From assembly GCF_003795125.1 (NCBI RefSeq), contig NZ_CP027783.1, positions 186,001 through 250,000 of the forward strand: a stretch of DNA of 64,000 nucleotides. The letters run 5' to 3'. A program made the translations under genes and the position numbers. The notes beneath the pieces were generated by a model. It was not told the DNA's origin. It saw only the letters and a list, made by a program, of their open reading frames with translations, and ran no database searches. This stretch comes from Tetragenococcus osmophilus (GTDB taxonomy: Bacteria; Bacillota; Bacilli; Lactobacillales; Enterococcaceae). Each line of letters begins with the position of its first letter. Positions within the stretch are counted from its first letter, which is position 1. Below, piece by piece: positions 17,337 through 27,865 of the stretch.

Positions 17337-17785
17337 AAAAAGTTGCTTTCCGCTTATTAGCTGGTGTTATCGTTGGAACTTTTATTGGGTTAGCTCTTTC
17401 CATTGGCTACTCTTTTTACTACGGTGAGGAAATTTATCAACCTGCAACACCCGAGTTTGTCAACTACTTTTCAAATGAATTATATGCATTCTTAGCTGCT
17501 ATCACTCTTTGGTCAGCTATGGGGAGTATTTTTTCATTAGGAAGTTTACTTTTTTCGGACACTGATTGGAGTATCTTAAAAATGACTTTAACCCACTTCA
17601 TTATCACTTATTTGACCTTTTTGCCTTTAGCTGTCTTAGCTGGATGGACTACCTTAGATCTAGGGATACTACTAGAATTTACCCTTACCTTCTTTATGAT
17701 TTATGTCGTGATCTGGTTTACGACTATGCTAAAAGTAAAAAAAGAAATTCAGACACTTAATGACCATTTAAAACAAAATAAATAA
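17330..17785 (+). CDS. DUF3021 membrane protein
   Basis: A 151-residue protein with four predicted membrane helices (about 9-29, 44-68, 80-104, 108-132) and a basic C terminus, matching the DUF3021 family. These proteins are found next to stand-alone LytTR regulators and are thought to hold them in check. Its ATG lies within the end of the LytTR gene, so the two are translated together. A terminator follows directly. Confidence 0.85.
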   Translation: MLKKVAFRLLAGVIVGTFIGLALSIGYSFYYGEEIYQPATPEFVNYFSNELYAFLAAITLWSAMGSIFSLGSLLFSDTDWSILKMTLTHFIITYLTFLPLAVLAGWTTLDLGILLEFTLTFFMIYVVIWFTTMLKVKKEIQTLNDHLKQNK

Positions 17786-17787
17786 AA

Positions 17788-17833
17788 AAATCCTTTCAAG
17801 ACGTCCTTTGAGACGCTTGAAAGGATTTTTTTT
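17788..17833. terminator. Bidirectional terminator
   Basis: An 11-bp stem (ATCCTTTCAAG/CTTGAAAGGAT) flanked by A7 and T8 separates the convergent DUF3021 and busAB genes. Confidence 0.9.
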
Positions 17834-17837
17834 AGTT

Positions 17838-19595
17838 TTATTCTTCTACCCATTCGTTGACTTTATCTTGGTTATCATCGATCCAGTCTTGTGCTGCATT
17901 TTCAGGGCTTGCGCCTTCTTCAATGTCTAGCATAACTGTTTCCATGTCTTCTTGATCCCAATTAAAGTTATCGATGATTTCATAAGCTTCTGGCATATCG
18001 TCTTCTAGTCCTTCACGAGCTAGTGCATCGATATGTTCTTCTTCACCCATTGTTCCTTCTGGATCATCTAGATATTTCAAGTCATATCTTTGGAACATCC
18101 AGTGAGGAGACCAACCAGTGATAACGATTGGATCTTCGTTGTCGATAGCAGTACCTAGTTGGGAAGTCATCGCACCACTAGAAGATGGTGTCACTTGCCA
18201 ATCAGACAGATTATCATAAGTTTCCACTGTGTCTTCTGCTGCTGAAACAACACCAGCACCTGGATCAATACCGATAATTTCTTGATCTGGCACTTGATCA
18301 TCTAAGTCTTCGATTGAATCCACATCCATATATTCTGGAACAGCAAGGCCAAGGTTAGCACCTTCTGTATGAGGACCTAATTCATCTACTTGATCTTTAA
18401 ATTGATCATATTGTGCTTTTTGGGTAACTGGCAACCAAGCAGAAAGTGTCGCATCGGATTCTCCATTAGCCACAGCTTCCCAGTTAACCGCATTATCCAA
18501 AGGTGTTTGTGTGACATTATAACCTTGGTCTTCTAAAACGAGAGCTAAGACATTTGTTGAAGCAACTTCTGTATCCCATTCAACATAAGAAAGATTGATA
18601 TTGCCACCATTTTCAGATGCAGCATCACTTGAGTCATCGCTTGTCATGTTATTGTAAGCAAAAATTCCTGCAATAACGGCTGCTACAACGACAACACCAG
18701 CAATAATCTTATTACGTTTTGATTTTTTAGCAGATGCGTTTTTACTTGTTTTAGCTTTAGTTGAATTCAATTTTTGTGTAAAACGATCCAAAATAATTGC
18801 TAAAATAACAACGGCAATACCATAAACAAAGCCGCTACCTACTTGAGAACGTTGTACAGCAGATAATACGCCTTGTCCAAGTCCAGGGGCTCCGATCATG
18901 GAAGCAACAACAACCATGGATAGAGCTAGCATCATTGTTTGGTTAATACCGGCAAAGATATTTCCCTTAGCTAGAGGTAATTCTAATTTAAATAGTTTTT
19001 GCCAGTTCGTTCCACCAAATGAATCCGAAGCTTCAGTTAATTCAGTCGGTACTTGGCGAATACCTAAGTTTGTCATCCGTACAGTTGGCGGTAGAGAAAA
19101 AATAACTGAAGCAAATGCCCCAGGAACCATCCCAATACCAAAGAAAGCAACTGCTGGGATCAAATAAACAAAGTTAGGCATGGTTTGCATAAAGTCAAGA
19201 ATCGGCGTAATGATATTTTTTGCCGTTTCATTTTTAGACATCAAAATACCCACTGGAACTCCGATAATTATAGAGATCACACTAGCTACAATAACCAATG
19301 TCACTGTACTTAACAGATCGCTCCATAAACCTTGATTATAAACAAGGAGTAATCCAAGAAATGTAAATGTTGGTAATTGCCATTTTTTTCCACCAAGGAA
19401 AAATGCAATTACCGTAGCCAATACAATAAAAAGCAACGGTGGAATAAATGACAAGCCCGATGTCATTCCATCCATTATGGTTTGTCCCAATGATTGTAAG
19501 AATGAGAAAAATGCTGACCAATGTTCCGTCAACCAATCAACACCATTATCGACCCATTCTGAAAGAGGGATTTCATTTTGTAGAAAATCAAGCAT
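17838..19595 (-). CDS. busAB: Glycine betaine ABC porter, fused permease and substrate-binding protein
   Basis: A 585-residue fusion typical of OpuABC/BusAB. Residues 1-280 form the permease with about six helices and the EAA-loop region ([26 protein letters not shown], partly conserved). A further helix near 290-310 leads to an extracellular OpuAC-like binding domain (about 330-585). Its aromatic-rich elements include [10 protein letters not shown] and [10 protein letters not shown], suited to a quaternary amine in a Trp/Tyr cage. It imports glycine betaine, an osmoprotectant, when salt is high. The start overlaps the end of busAA by eight bases, so the genes form one operon. Confidence 0.93.
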   Translation of the reverse strand: MLDFLQNEIPLSEWVDNGVDWLTEHWSAFFSFLQSLGQTIMDGMTSGLSFIPPLLFIVLATVIAFFLGGKKWQLPTFTFLGLLLVYNQGLWSDLLSTVTLVIVASVISIIIGVPVGILMSKNETAKNIITPILDFMQTMPNFVYLIPAVAFFGIGMVPGAFASVIFSLPPTVRMTNLGIRQVPTELTEASDSFGGTNWQKLFKLELPLAKGNIFAGINQTMMLALSMVVVASMIGAPGLGQGVLSAVQRSQVGSGFVYGIAVVILAIILDRFTQKLNSTKAKTSKNASAKKSKRNKIIAGVVVVAAVIAGIFAYNNMTSDDSSDAASENGGNINLSYVEWDTEVASTNVLALVLEDQGYNVTQTPLDNAVNWEAVANGESDATLSAWLPVTQKAQYDQFKDQVDELGPHTEGANLGLAVPEYMDVDSIEDLDDQVPDQEIIGIDPGAGVVSAAEDTVETYDNLSDWQVTPSSSGAMTSQLGTAIDNEDPIVITGWSPHWMFQRYDLKYLDDPEGTMGEEEHIDALAREGLEDDMPEAYEIIDNFNWDQEDMETVMLDIEEGASPENAAQDWIDDNQDKVNEWVEE

Positions 19596-20838
19596 CTGCG
19601 CTCACTCCTTCCTTGTCAGCCGCTTCTTGGTTTTCTTTCAGTTCCTCGCTATCGTTTGTGTCTGTATCGGTCATTGCACCGATCACACTACCACGAACGA
19701 CAACGCCAACCACACGGTCATCATCGTCGACAACTGCTAAAGGAGCTGCAGAACCTTCAATCATTTCAAAAATATCGGTTACTAACGTATTTTTTTCAAC
19801 CTTTTGTACGTTTTTATCTAATACTTCTTTTAATGTTTTATCATTTTTACGTGCATCTAAAGCTTCTTCAGCTGTTAAACTACCTTTAAGGTGTCGCTTA
19901 CGATCTACAGCTAGTAGCATACTTACTTCTTCTTTACGCATCCGTTGTAAAGCAACGTTAGGACCATCTGCTTCTACATTAATCGTTAAAGCAGGCTCCA
20001 TAATATTTTCCGCTGATAGAACCTTCGAACGATCGATGTCTTCGGTAAATTCACGAACAAAGTCGTTGGCTGGATGAGTTAATATTTCTTCTCCTGTACC
20101 GATTTGCATGATCTCACCATCACGCATCAAAGCAATTCGATCTCCAATACGTAAAGCCTCATTCAAATCGTGCGTGATGAAAATAATGGTCTTTTGTACT
20201 TTTTCTTGCAAGTCCATCAAATCATCTTGCATATCCTTACGAATCAAGGGATCCAAAGCAGAAAACGCTTCGTCCATTAATAAAACTTCAGGGTCATTGG
20301 CGATAGCACGAGCTAGGCCAACACGTTGTTGCATCCCACCGGATAATTGATTCGGATATTGATCTTTGACTGAAAGTAAGCCAGAATTATCCAAAGCATC
20401 TTCCGCTTTTTTCTGACGTTCTTCCTTACCAACACCGCGGACTTCTAAACCGTACTCGGTATTTTCCAAAACGGTACGTTGGGGGAAAAGTCCAAAGTTT
20501 TGAAAAACCATATTCAATTTCGTTCGACGAACTTCACGTAAATCTTCTTTTGACATTTTTGAAACGTCTTGGTCATCAAGATAAACATCACCAGATGTTG
20601 GTTCAATCAAACGATTAAGCATCCGTACTAAAGTGGATTTCCCACTTCCGGATAAGCCCATAATAACAAAAACTTCGCCTTCATTAACATCAAAACTGAC
20701 ATCATGAACACCGACAGTTGCGCCAGTTTCTTCCAAGATATCTTGCTTGGATTTTCCAGCTTTTACTTGTTCAAGAGCTTGTTGGGTTCTTCGACCAAAA
20801 ATTTTGGTCAAATGTTCTACCCGAACTTTTGTACTCAA
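19588..20838 (-). CDS. busAA: Glycine betaine ABC porter, ATP-binding subunit with CBS domains
   Basis: A 416-residue ATPase of the ProV/OpuAA group. Walker A is GLSGSGKST, signature [14 protein letters not shown], Walker [14 protein letters not shown]-terminal tandem CBS domains (about 270-385) act in OpuA as ionic-strength or c-di-AMP sensors. The best start is TTG at 20838, nine bases after AAGGAG, giving [14 protein letters not shown]; there is no ATG in range. It is transcribed with busAB from a promoter just downstream of busR. Confidence 0.93.
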   Translation of the reverse strand: MSTKVRVEHLTKIFGRRTQQALEQVKAGKSKQDILEETGATVGVHDVSFDVNEGEVFVIMGLSGSGKSTLVRMLNRLIEPTSGDVYLDDQDVSKMSKEDLREVRRTKLNMVFQNFGLFPQRTVLENTEYGLEVRGVGKEERQKKAEDALDNSGLLSVKDQYPNQLSGGMQQRVGLARAIANDPEVLLMDEAFSALDPLIRKDMQDDLMDLQEKVQKTIIFITHDLNEALRIGDRIALMRDGEIMQIGTGEEILTHPANDFVREFTEDIDRSKVLSAENIMEPALTINVEADGPNVALQRMRKEEVSMLLAVDRKRHLKGSLTAEEALDARKNDKTLKEVLDKNVQKVEKNTLVTDIFEMIEGSAAPLAVVDDDDRVVGVVVRGSVIGAMTDTDTNDSEELKENQEAADKEGVSADA

Positions 20839-20898
20839 AAATAAACACTCCTTTATTTTCAATATATTTTCAGAAAGTTACATAAAAATGCCTACACT

Positions 20899-20928
20899 AT
20901 CGTAACGCCAGGTTGTCTCTTTTGTCAA
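20899..20928 (-). promoter_or_regulatory. Predicted busA promoter with repeated GACAA elements
   Basis: On the minus strand TTGACA (20923-20928) and TACGAT (20899-20904) are 18 bp apart. GACAA occurs three times around it (complements at 20944-20948, 20922-20926 and 20913-20917), which may be BusR contacts. This is inference from position; I did not match a defined BusR consensus. Confidence 0.55.
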
Positions 20929-20957
20929 AAGCAAAAAACTAATTTGTCTTATATTTT

Positions 20958-21608
20958 TTAGCTTTCATTCCCTGGATAAAAAAGCTGCTGCATCCGCTGC
21001 ATACTTAGTTCATGTCCTACAAAATAAATCGTATTACCAGCGCTTAATTTTGCATATGGACCTGGAGAAAGAAGCAATTCCGTATCTGTCTGAATACCAA
21101 CAATTGTGGCACCTGTTTTTTGCCAAATATGCAGATCTGATACACTTCTTTCTAACTCTTGCGCCTCTGAAGTCAACTTTAATTCAAAGGGGACAAAAGT
21201 CGAAACGTCATGCACCTTTTTCGTTTGATTAACTAAAACATCTAAAGAATCGGAAAAGTTATCTAGTTCTTCTTTCTGCCGTTGAACACTTTCTAAGAGA
21301 TCTTGACGAATCTCTTGGACCGATTGCACATTTTTATATTTTTCCACAAAAATTTGCGCGTTTTCTTTAGAAGAAACATAGGTCCCACTTCCCTGCCGCG
21401 CCTCCATAATATCCAAATCGATCAAAACATTAATCGCCTTACGGGCTGTCTCAGAAGAAGCGCTAAAATTACTGGCTAAAGTAGAACGGGCATGAATTTT
21501 TTGTCCTACTTTATAGCGGCCTTCAACAATTCTTTCTGCAATATCTACAGCTATTTGTTGGTACCGTGGTAAAGTAACTCGTTTTGATGGTTTTAAATTT
21601 TTTTCCAT
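20958..21608 (-). CDS. busR: BusR, GntR-family repressor of the glycine betaine porter
   Basis: A 216-residue regulator with an N-terminal GntR winged helix (about 1-75; RYQQIAVDIAERIVEGRY and SSETARKAINVL), a coiled coil (about 90-140) and a C-terminal RCK_C/TrkA_C domain (about 145-212). In Lactococcus and Streptococcus, BusR binds c-di-AMP through this RCK_C domain and represses busA. Location directly upstream of busAA on the same strand supports the same role. I chose ATG 21608, preceded by GAAAGGA; a TTG eight codons upstream is possible. Confidence 0.92.
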   Translation of the reverse strand: MEKNLKPSKRVTLPRYQQIAVDIAERIVEGRYKVGQKIHARSTLASNFSASSETARKAINVLIDLDIMEARQGSGTYVSSKENAQIFVEKYKNVQSVQEIRQDLLESVQRQKEELDNFSDSLDVLVNQTKKVHDVSTFVPFELKLTSEAQELERSVSDLHIWQKTGATIVGIQTDTELLLSPGPYAKLSAGNTIYFVGHELSMQRMQQLFYPGNES

Positions 21609-21735
21609 AAGTCCTTTCTCCCAGCTTTTCAATTATAATTTGCGCCAAAATAATAACACAATTATTAAAAAGAAAGCAAGAAACAGCTATCCTTGTCATA
21701 AAGCCTGATAAAAACTTTTTTCTACATTAAATAAA

Positions 21736-22467
21736 TTATGTGGTAGTTTCATAAATGGAATCATTTTGGATAGTAAAAGCTAACTCGCTTTTCTTTTTAT
21801 CTAAGAAAACCAGTCCTACATTCATCAAAAGTGGGCATACTACAAACCAAATACTATGTACACCATAAAAATACCATAGCAAATAGCCAACAATTACGCC
21901 TGTATAAAAGCTTACAATAGTGCTTACATAAAACTTTATTTTTTCTATTTTTTCTTTTCTATCTGGATGATTTTTTGTCAGCAAAAAATATTCAATCACT
22001 GAAATTGTCGTTTGCTTCAGATTATTGGAACAAAAAATCGTAGCACTCGCATACCCTTTTGCGCCTTTAAATATACACCACTGAAATGCTGCAGCAAAGA
22101 ATACTGGATAAAGGGCAATAATAGGGTTCATACTAAGCGGGAAAAAACCAATAATACCAGCGGCTATCAAGTCAAAAAATATAGAAAGATATCTCAAATC
22201 GATTTTTGTTTTGGAACTTTTTTCTAGTACGGTAGCAAAAATTATGCCACCCATAAAAAGAAAGGCTGCAATGATACGGATGAACCCTTCTGATAAATTC
22301 TTTCCTAAAATATTTCCTATCATTTCGATTAAATTAGCTGTTTGTGCTTGGCCTAAATTTCCCATACGACTTACAAGAGCGTACACACCAAAAAAGCCCC
22401 CGCAAAGAGCTATCAAATAGTGAATATAAGCGTCAATGCCATCTATTTTTTGTAAAAGATTTTCCAT
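21736..22467 (-). CDS. DUF1275 (YoaK-like) membrane protein
   Basis: A 243-residue protein with six or so hydrophobic helices. The ALCGGFFGVYALVSRMGNLGQAQTANLI segment near residue 20 and KGYASATIFCSNNLKQ near 140 match the DUF1275/YoaK family, whose members are membrane proteins without an assigned substrate. AAGGAGATT precedes the ATG. It is a single gene; nothing nearby suggests its role. Confidence 0.8.
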   Translation of the reverse strand: MENLLQKIDGIDAYIHYLIALCGGFFGVYALVSRMGNLGQAQTANLIEMIGNILGKNLSEGFIRIIAAFLFMGGIIFATVLEKSSKTKIDLRYLSIFFDLIAAGIIGFFPLSMNPIIALYPVFFAAAFQWCIFKGAKGYASATIFCSNNLKQTTISVIEYFLLTKNHPDRKEKIEKIKFYVSTIVSFYTGVIVGYLLWYFYGVHSIWFVVCPLLMNVGLVFLDKKKSELAFTIQNDSIYETTT

Positions 22468-23069
22468 TTATCTAATCTCCTTTTGTTTACATTTTTGCTT
22501 TTTTAAAGTTATAGTCTTTTCTTTTCCTAGGCAAGCAAAAAATAAACAATAATATTGTCACTTAAAGTTGATCAGATAATTATATACTTGCTTTATTTAC
22601 CCCGTATAGCTCCAGATAAGTATGCATACTTTCATACTTATTTTCATCAACTCGTCTTTGATAAATAACCACTAAGAAGATCATGAACTGATTAAACACA
22701 AAAAATGGTCTATATAGAGGATACTCTTCGAAAACTGATAAATCAAGCTTCCATTCACTCGGTAACCGTGGTATCTTGAAACTATACTAATACAAATCAA
22801 AGTCTTAGTATAATCTACAAAGTCCGAATACTTTTTACTCTATTGTTACACCTTTTCGTATTTCTCCTTCCATGAACCAGAGAAAGACAAAAGTATGATC
22901 ATTTAAAAAATTTCGTCAGTATATCAAAAAACTTGCTGTAATAATAAGCTAAAAAGTAATTCGGCTATGTAACTAGGCACTTCTTAATTGAAGTGTCTTT
23001 TATATTTATAAAGTTTTGCTGATTTTATGGAGTATAAACAAGAAGAAAAAAAGTATGGTCAAAACACAA
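22468..23069. other. 600-bp region without a recognisable protein gene
   Basis: No convincing open frame is present. Two structures stand out. An inverted repeat TATACTAA/TTAGTATA lies at 22783-22812, with a TATAAT at 22809. A terminator-like hairpin on the plus strand lies at 22976-23001 (GGCACTTC/GAAGTGTC then TTTTATATTT). The hairpin has no gene in front of it, so a small RNA or the remains of a lost gene is possible. Confidence 0.5.
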
Positions 23070-23124
23070 AAAAGAGGATATCCTCTGCATAGGATATCCT
23101 CCAAAAGGCTGATAAATCAGCTTT
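23070..23124 (-). terminator. Tandem terminators after rpmE2
   Basis: Downstream of rpmE2 on the minus strand are two hairpins. The first is a short GCTGA/TCAGC stem near 23107-23122. The second is a 10-bp stem GAGGATATCC/GGATATCCTC followed by TTTTTTG at 23070-23101. Confidence 0.75.
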
Positions 23125-23128
23125 TTTC

Positions 23129-23392
23129 TTATTCTGAAGCGTTGGCGTCTTTGAAACCGTACTTTTTGTTGAAACGGTCCACTGGGCCATCTGCTTGCGT
23201 GAATTTTTGTCTTCCAGTATAAAATGGATGGGAATCAGAAGTAACTTCCACACGAATTACTGGGTAAGTGTTGCCATCTTCCCATTCAATCGTTTCATCT
23301 GAGTTTTTTGTTGAACCTGACAAAAATTTAAATCCGGTCGTTGAATCCATAAATACAACTGGATGATATTCTGGATGAATACTTTGTCTCAT
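23129..23392 (-). CDS. rpmE2: 50S ribosomal protein L31, type B
   Basis: An 87-residue L31. The N-terminal [14 protein letters not shown] and central [13 protein letters not shown] are diagnostic. It lacks the CxxC zinc ribbon of type A L31, so it is the zinc-independent form. In this family of organisms it normally follows rho; here an ISLre2-family element of 1.6 kb separates the two and ends only 110 bp before the rpmE2 start. Its promoter must lie in that 110 bp or in the element. Confidence 0.95.
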   Translation of the reverse strand: MRQSIHPEYHPVVFMDSTTGFKFLSGSTKNSDETIEWEDGNTYPVIRVEVTSDSHPFYTGRQKFTQADGPVDRFNKKYGFKDANASE

Positions 23393-23492
23393 AATGACTA
23401 CTCTCCTTTGCCCTGAGTTATTTACTAAATCAGAGTTATTTCTTTATAACATGAATATATTAACATTTTTTATTATGGGATGCAATTCATTC

Positions 23493-23501
23493 TTATAAGC
23501 T
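23493..23501. repeat. Target-site duplication, left copy
   Basis: TTATAAGCT flanks the ISLre2-family element on the left and is repeated at 25145-25153. Confidence 0.85.
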
Positions 23502-25144
23502 GTATGTGTCAAGTTTATTGAGGTTGAATAAAAAAACCGTCTTTTGGGCAGACACGAAGTTATTTTTCAACCTCACTTTCGTTCGGTTCGCCCTCATCAT
23601 CTCTAACAAAAACAAGTTTTTATTAGAGATAATTCGGGGTCATTATTAATTGATTTAGTCCTTTGGCGAATTGGCCTAAAGGTGCACTTTTCGCTTTTCC
23701 TTCGCCCATTTGCCCTTTAAACGCACCTTCATGAGCTTGAAAGTTAGGTTTTTTCTGTACCCAACGTTTCATAGCTTGCCAACGCTTTTCTTGAGCGACC
23801 ACGTCGTCCGGAAGGGCTTCGTATTGATTCAACCATCCTTCAAATTCTTGATTCCGTAAACTATCAATGACACGAATCATGGCTTGGGCACCGGTTTTTG
23901 TCCATAAACGACCTTGGCGCTTCATGCGATAGGTGATTTTTCGATGGGTACTTTCGATCGTGCCAATACATGCTTGGGGATCTCTGATTCCTCGTGCTTT
24001 CAATGATTTTAAATAAGGCCAATTTCTTTGAAGATAGTGATGCAGTAAACGTAAATGTTCTGAAGCCTCGGCTTCCTTTTCTTCAATCAAGCTTTCCGAG
24101 GTATCTAAAACAAGCTGGACCTCTTGCCAATCATAATGTTCAATCGCTCGTATCATACGATGTTGGAGTTGGGGAACAAAAGGCATTCGTTCTTTAATTT
24201 TACGATGGACATGGTATCGATCACGGAAGTGTTCATGACGCAAACAACCTAAAGCCAGTTCATCAAACACGGCTTTTTCATAGCCTGAACCGCCGTCACT
24301 ATTGGAAATGACAACGGTATGACTTAAATCATAATAGGCTTGAAGATAGGCCATCATTTCTTTGTATGCTTTTTGCCGATTCAGATGACTCACAAAGTGC
24401 GGGGCGATCATTTCCGAGCGATTCCCGACTTTCTGGCTGCCTTCACATACTTGAAAACGATGGACTTCAAGAGATTGTTTCTTCTGTCCGCCAATCTTTA
24501 CGCCGTCTCCTTCCAAATATAAATAAGGCACTTTTTTCTTGATGATCACGCCGTCATAACGACTTTCATGCGTGCTTCGTGTCTGGACCAGTTCACCGGT
24601 TTTAACCACCAACTGTTGCACATTTTGATGACTCATCTGCCAAGAAGTTAAACAGTCAATCGCTTGAGAAACATGACGATAAACCATGATACTGCCTAAT
24701 TGAGAGACGTTTCGCAGGACTAGCGAACTATAACGAAGCCCTTTTCGAATCCCTAGAAATTCATCTAAGGGGTAACGAATGTCATTGGCTTGATTTTTCA
24801 TTCGTCGACGAACATAGGTCACGGTCCCAAACAAAAAGGTGATGGTTCTCTCGCTTTTACGATCGACGCGAAAGCCTTCTTTCTTACATTGCGCACAAAT
24901 TTCTTCATCAAGCGTTTGAAACGCTAGTTGGGTAATTGTCGTGATCAATTGCGTAAAAAAGATCATCATAGCTCTTTCTCTTGCTAAAAAATTCGTTTCC
25001 TTCTTCATTACTTCCACTAAATCTGTTACAATAGATTCCATAAGAAACCGCCTTTGTTCATTAGTGCCTGTCACAGCCCAATGAATAGAGTAACGGTTTC
25101 TTTTTTATTCGTCTAGAGGGAACCTCAATAAATTTTACACTTAG
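23502..25144 (-). mobile_element. Insertion sequence, ISLre2 family
   Basis: A 1643-bp element between two copies of TTATAAGCT, a 9-bp target duplication as expected for ISLre2. The ends are imperfect inverted repeats of 24 bp with 20 matches, sharing TTTATTGAGGTT. One transposase gene fills it. The intact ends and duplication indicate simple transposition without later rearrangement. It sits in the intergenic space between rho and rpmE2. Confidence 0.9.
23623..25041 (-). CDS. ISLre2-family transposase (UPF0236)
   Basis: A 472-residue transposase of the ISLre2/UPF0236 type. Typical elements are CAQCKKEGFRVDRKSERTI (part of a conserved zinc-like region), TFLFGTVTYVRRRM, YLEGDGVKI, ISNSDGGSGYEKAVFDELALG and CIGTIESTHRKITYRMKRQGRLWT, each quoted only in part as a landmark. 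Acidic residues in the EGDGV and SDGG motifs are candidate catalytic positions. ATG 25041 follows AAAGGCGG; an upstream GTG is possible. The gene looks intact. Confidence 0.9.
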   Translation of the reverse strand: MESIVTDLVEVMKKETNFLARERAMMIFFTQLITTITQLAFQTLDEEICAQCKKEGFRVDRKSERTITFLFGTVTYVRRRMKNQANDIRYPLDEFLGIRKGLRYSSLVLRNVSQLGSIMVYRHVSQAIDCLTSWQMSHQNVQQLVVKTGELVQTRSTHESRYDGVIIKKKVPYLYLEGDGVKIGGQKKQSLEVHRFQVCEGSQKVGNRSEMIAPHFVSHLNRQKAYKEMMAYLQAYYDLSHTVVISNSDGGSGYEKAVFDELALGCLRHEHFRDRYHVHRKIKERMPFVPQLQHRMIRAIEHYDWQEVQLVLDTSESLIEEKEAEASEHLRLLHHYLQRNWPYLKSLKARGIRDPQACIGTIESTHRKITYRMKRQGRLWTKTGAQAMIRVIDSLRNQEFEGWLNQYEALPDDVVAQEKRWQAMKRWVQKKPNFQAHEGAFKGQMGEGKAKSAPLGQFAKGLNQLIMTPNYL

Positions 25145-25153
25145 TTATAAGCT
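25145..25153. repeat. Target-site duplication, right copy
   Basis: TTATAAGCT matches 23493-23501. Confidence 0.85.
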
Positions 25154-25181
25154 TTTTTGGGCTTTAAGAATCTTTAAAAAG

Positions 25182-26477
25182 CTATCTTCTAGTACTTCTT
25201 TTAGCTTTTTTGTCTGTAAAAGAAACATCTTGAAAGCTATCAAGAAACTCTTGGTTAGTTTTAGTTTTCTTCAAAAAACTGATAAATTGTTCGGTATATT
25301 CTAAAGAATCTCCTAGCATATTATTGCGCAAGCGCCAAGTTTCTTCTAATTGTTCTGGGCTCATTAATAATTCTTCTTTACGCGTGCTAGAGCGTTTCAA
25401 ATCAATGGCTGGGAAGATACGGCGTTCTGCTAATTGGCGAGAGAGGTGCATTTCCATGTTTCCAGTACCTTTAAATTCCTCATAAATCACATCATCCATC
25501 CGGCTTCCCGTATCGACTAAAGCTGTAGCTAAGATCGTCAAACTACCGCCTTCTTCAATATTTCTAGCTGCACCAAAGAATTTTTTGGGTTTATATAAAG
25601 CTGCAGGATCAATCCCGCCACTCAAGGTCCGTCCACTAGGAGGCACTACTAAATTATATGCCCGTGCTAGACGCGTGATACTATCCATCAAAATAACGAC
25701 ATCGCGTTTGTCTTCTACTAAACGCATTGCTCGCTCCAAAACCAACTCCGATACGCGGGTATGATTATTAGGCTGTAAATCAAAAGTAGAATAGACAACT
25801 TCACCATCTACACTACGCTCTAAGTCTGTTACTTCTTCAGGACGTTCATCAATTAAAAGGACGATCAATTCAACGTCTGGATTATTCTCGGTAATGCCAT
25901 TGGCCACTTCTTTTAAAATACTTGTCTTACCTGCTTTTGGAGGAGCTACAATCAAACCACGTTGGCCAAAGCCTACAGGAGAAAATAAGTCCATAATCCG
26001 GGTTGAAACCCGACCTGGAGTGGTTTCTAAAGTAAACGGTTCTTCTGGATAAAGAGCTGTTAAAGCTGGGAAGTGAGGACGTTTTTTAGCTTCTTCTGGA
26101 TTTTTTCCATTCACACTTTCTACGTGCATCAAACCATAATATCGCTCTGATTCTTTTGGTGGGCGCGCTTTTCCTGCTACTTTATCGCCATTTCTCAACC
26201 CGAAACGTCGAATTTGAGAATTGGAAATATAAATATCTTCAGCACTCGGTCCATAATTGATGGGCCGTAAAAAACCATACCCATCTTGGGAGATTATATC
26301 TAGGATTCCTTCCATATAAAAGAACCCTTGCTTTTCTGCTTGTGCTCGGATAACAGCTAATGATAATTCTTTTTTATTCATTTGACTATAATAAGAAATC
26401 TTAAAATCTCGCGCATAATTATAGATTTCTTTTAGCGTCATATCATCTAATTCCGCCATTGTTAAATAATCGCTCAT
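25182..26477 (-). CDS. rho: Transcription termination factor Rho
   Basis: A 431-residue hexameric RNA helicase that ends transcription of untranslated RNA. The N-terminal helical domain and cold-shock-like RNA-binding fold ([16 protein letters not shown] near 57) precede the RecA-like core. Walker A is APPKAGKTS, Walker [17 protein letters not shown], and the Q-loop/secondary channel region is [10 protein letters not shown]. It overlaps the upstream murA gene by four bases, so the two are co-transcribed. Confidence 0.97.
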   Translation of the reverse strand: MSDYLTMAELDDMTLKEIYNYARDFKISYYSQMNKKELSLAVIRAQAEKQGFFYMEGILDIISQDGYGFLRPINYGPSAEDIYISNSQIRRFGLRNGDKVAGKARPPKESERYYGLMHVESVNGKNPEEAKKRPHFPALTALYPEEPFTLETTPGRVSTRIMDLFSPVGFGQRGLIVAPPKAGKTSILKEVANGITENNPDVELIVLLIDERPEEVTDLERSVDGEVVYSTFDLQPNNHTRVSELVLERAMRLVEDKRDVVILMDSITRLARAYNLVVPPSGRTLSGGIDPAALYKPKKFFGAARNIEEGGSLTILATALVDTGSRMDDVIYEEFKGTGNMEMHLSRQLAERRIFPAIDLKRSSTRKEELLMSPEQLEETWRLRNNMLGDSLEYTEQFISFLKKTKTNQEFLDSFQDVSFTDKKAKRSTRR

Positions 26478-27739
26478 TTTGTCTCCTCTTTCATTTCTAT
26501 AGCGGCGCCTAAATTAGTTAACTTATCAATAATATGGTCATAGCCGCGTAAAATATACTCTACCTTGCTAATTGTTGTCGTTCCTTCAGCCATTAGCCCT
26601 GCAATAATCAAACAAGCGCCTGCCCGTAAATCAGAAGCTTCGACTTCTGCTCCGTGTAATTGGCTTGGCCCGTTTATAATCATCGTATTTCCTTCAATAG
26701 AAGCATTAGCACCCATACGTACTAACTCAGGTATATGATTGGTTCTTTTGGAATAAATGGTGTCGACAACTTCGGAAGTTCCATTAGCTTTTTGCAAAAG
26801 GGAAGTAAGAGGCTGTTGTAAATCAGTTGCTAAACCTGGATAAGGATAAGTTTTCACAGTAGCAGGTTGTAAATTTTGTGTTTTAGGAACATAAATTGTA
26901 TCTTCCGTAATCTCTAATTCTACACCTATTTCTTCCAACTTAGAAATATAACTATCTAAATGTTCATAAATAACGTTTTTAATTTTGATACCTTCACCAC
27001 AAGCAGCGGCTATAGCTAAATAAGTTCCAGCTTCAATACGATCTGGAATAATGGCATGCCGGCAGCCATGTAAATTATCTACACCTTCAATGCGGATTTC
27101 ATCCGTGCCTGCTCCACGAATTTTTGCCCCCATATTATTTAAAAGCGTAGCTACATCAATAATTTCTGGTTCTCTTGCTGCATTTTCAATAATAGTATGG
27201 CCTTTAGCTTTTACCGCTGCCAGCATAATATTGATAGTAGCACCGATAGAAACCATATCTAAGAAAATACGATCGCCTTGTAAGCCTTTTTCTTGCGTAC
27301 GCAGATACATTGCGCCATGTTCATTAGTCACTTGCGTGCCTAATGTTTCAAATCCTTTAATATGTAAGTTAATCGGGCGAGGACCTAAGTCACAACCACC
27401 TGGCAATCCTACAACGCCTTCACCGAATTTACCTAATAATGCCCCCATAAAATAATAAGAAGCACGTAAGCTATTAATTTTTCCACTTGGCATTGGGACT
27501 GAAACGATGTGAGTTGGATCAATTTCTAGTTGATTGTTTGCAAAATTTGTTTTAACGCCCATAATTTCAAGAATTTCTATTAAGGAGTGAACATCTTGAA
27601 TATCAGGAACACCTTCTAAAGTAACTGGAGAATCTGCTAATATAGCAGCGGGGATTAATGCTACGGCACTATTTTTAGCTCCACTGATAGTAACTTCTCC
27701 TGACAATGGACGCGCGCCGTGAATTTCAATTTTTTTCAT
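26474..27739 (-). CDS. murA: UDP-N-acetylglucosamine 1-carboxyvinyltransferase
   Basis: A 421-residue enzyme of the first committed step of peptidoglycan synthesis, adding enolpyruvate to UDP-GlcNAc. The loop Cys that attacks PEP and reacts with fosfomycin is present in [11 protein letters not shown] (about residue 116). The [13 protein letters not shown] substrate motif is near residue 19. ATG 27739 follows AGGTG by six bases; an in-frame GTG three codons upstream overlaps that site. Position between fba and rho matches the second MurA paralogue (MurA2/MurZ) of enterococci. Confidence 0.95.
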   Translation of the reverse strand: MKKIEIHGARPLSGEVTISGAKNSAVALIPAAILADSPVTLEGVPDIQDVHSLIEILEIMGVKTNFANNQLEIDPTHIVSVPMPSGKINSLRASYYFMGALLGKFGEGVVGLPGGCDLGPRPINLHIKGFETLGTQVTNEHGAMYLRTQEKGLQGDRIFLDMVSIGATINIMLAAVKAKGHTIIENAAREPEIIDVATLLNNMGAKIRGAGTDEIRIEGVDNLHGCRHAIIPDRIEAGTYLAIAAACGEGIKIKNVIYEHLDSYISKLEEIGVELEITEDTIYVPKTQNLQPATVKTYPYPGLATDLQQPLTSLLQKANGTSEVVDTIYSKRTNHIPELVRMGANASIEGNTMIINGPSQLHGAEVEASDLRAGACLIIAGLMAEGTTTISKVEYILRGYDHIIDKLTNLGAAIEMKEETK

Positions 27740-27813
27740 GTTTTTCACCTATTAATTATTATTTAGTTTATATCCGCATTTATTCTACCACAACGCAGAG
27801 TGGGAAAAAAGCC

Positions 27814-27848
27814 AAAAAAACTCACGGATCAATGCTATGATCCGTGAG
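27814..27848 (-). terminator. Terminator after fba
   Basis: An 11-bp stem (CTCACGGATCA/TGATCCGTGAG) is followed on the minus strand by TTTTTTTGG. It separates fba from murA. Confidence 0.9.
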
Positions 27849-27865
27849 CGTCATTAAAAATAGGT

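Noticed and set aside
19448-20077. 209-codon open frame on the plus strand opposite busAA and busAB
   Set aside because: It is antisense to two clear genes, has a low-complexity Ser/Thr composition, and lacks a ribosome-binding site.
27051-27455. 134-codon open frame on the plus strand opposite murA
   Set aside because: Antisense shadow of murA with no start signals.
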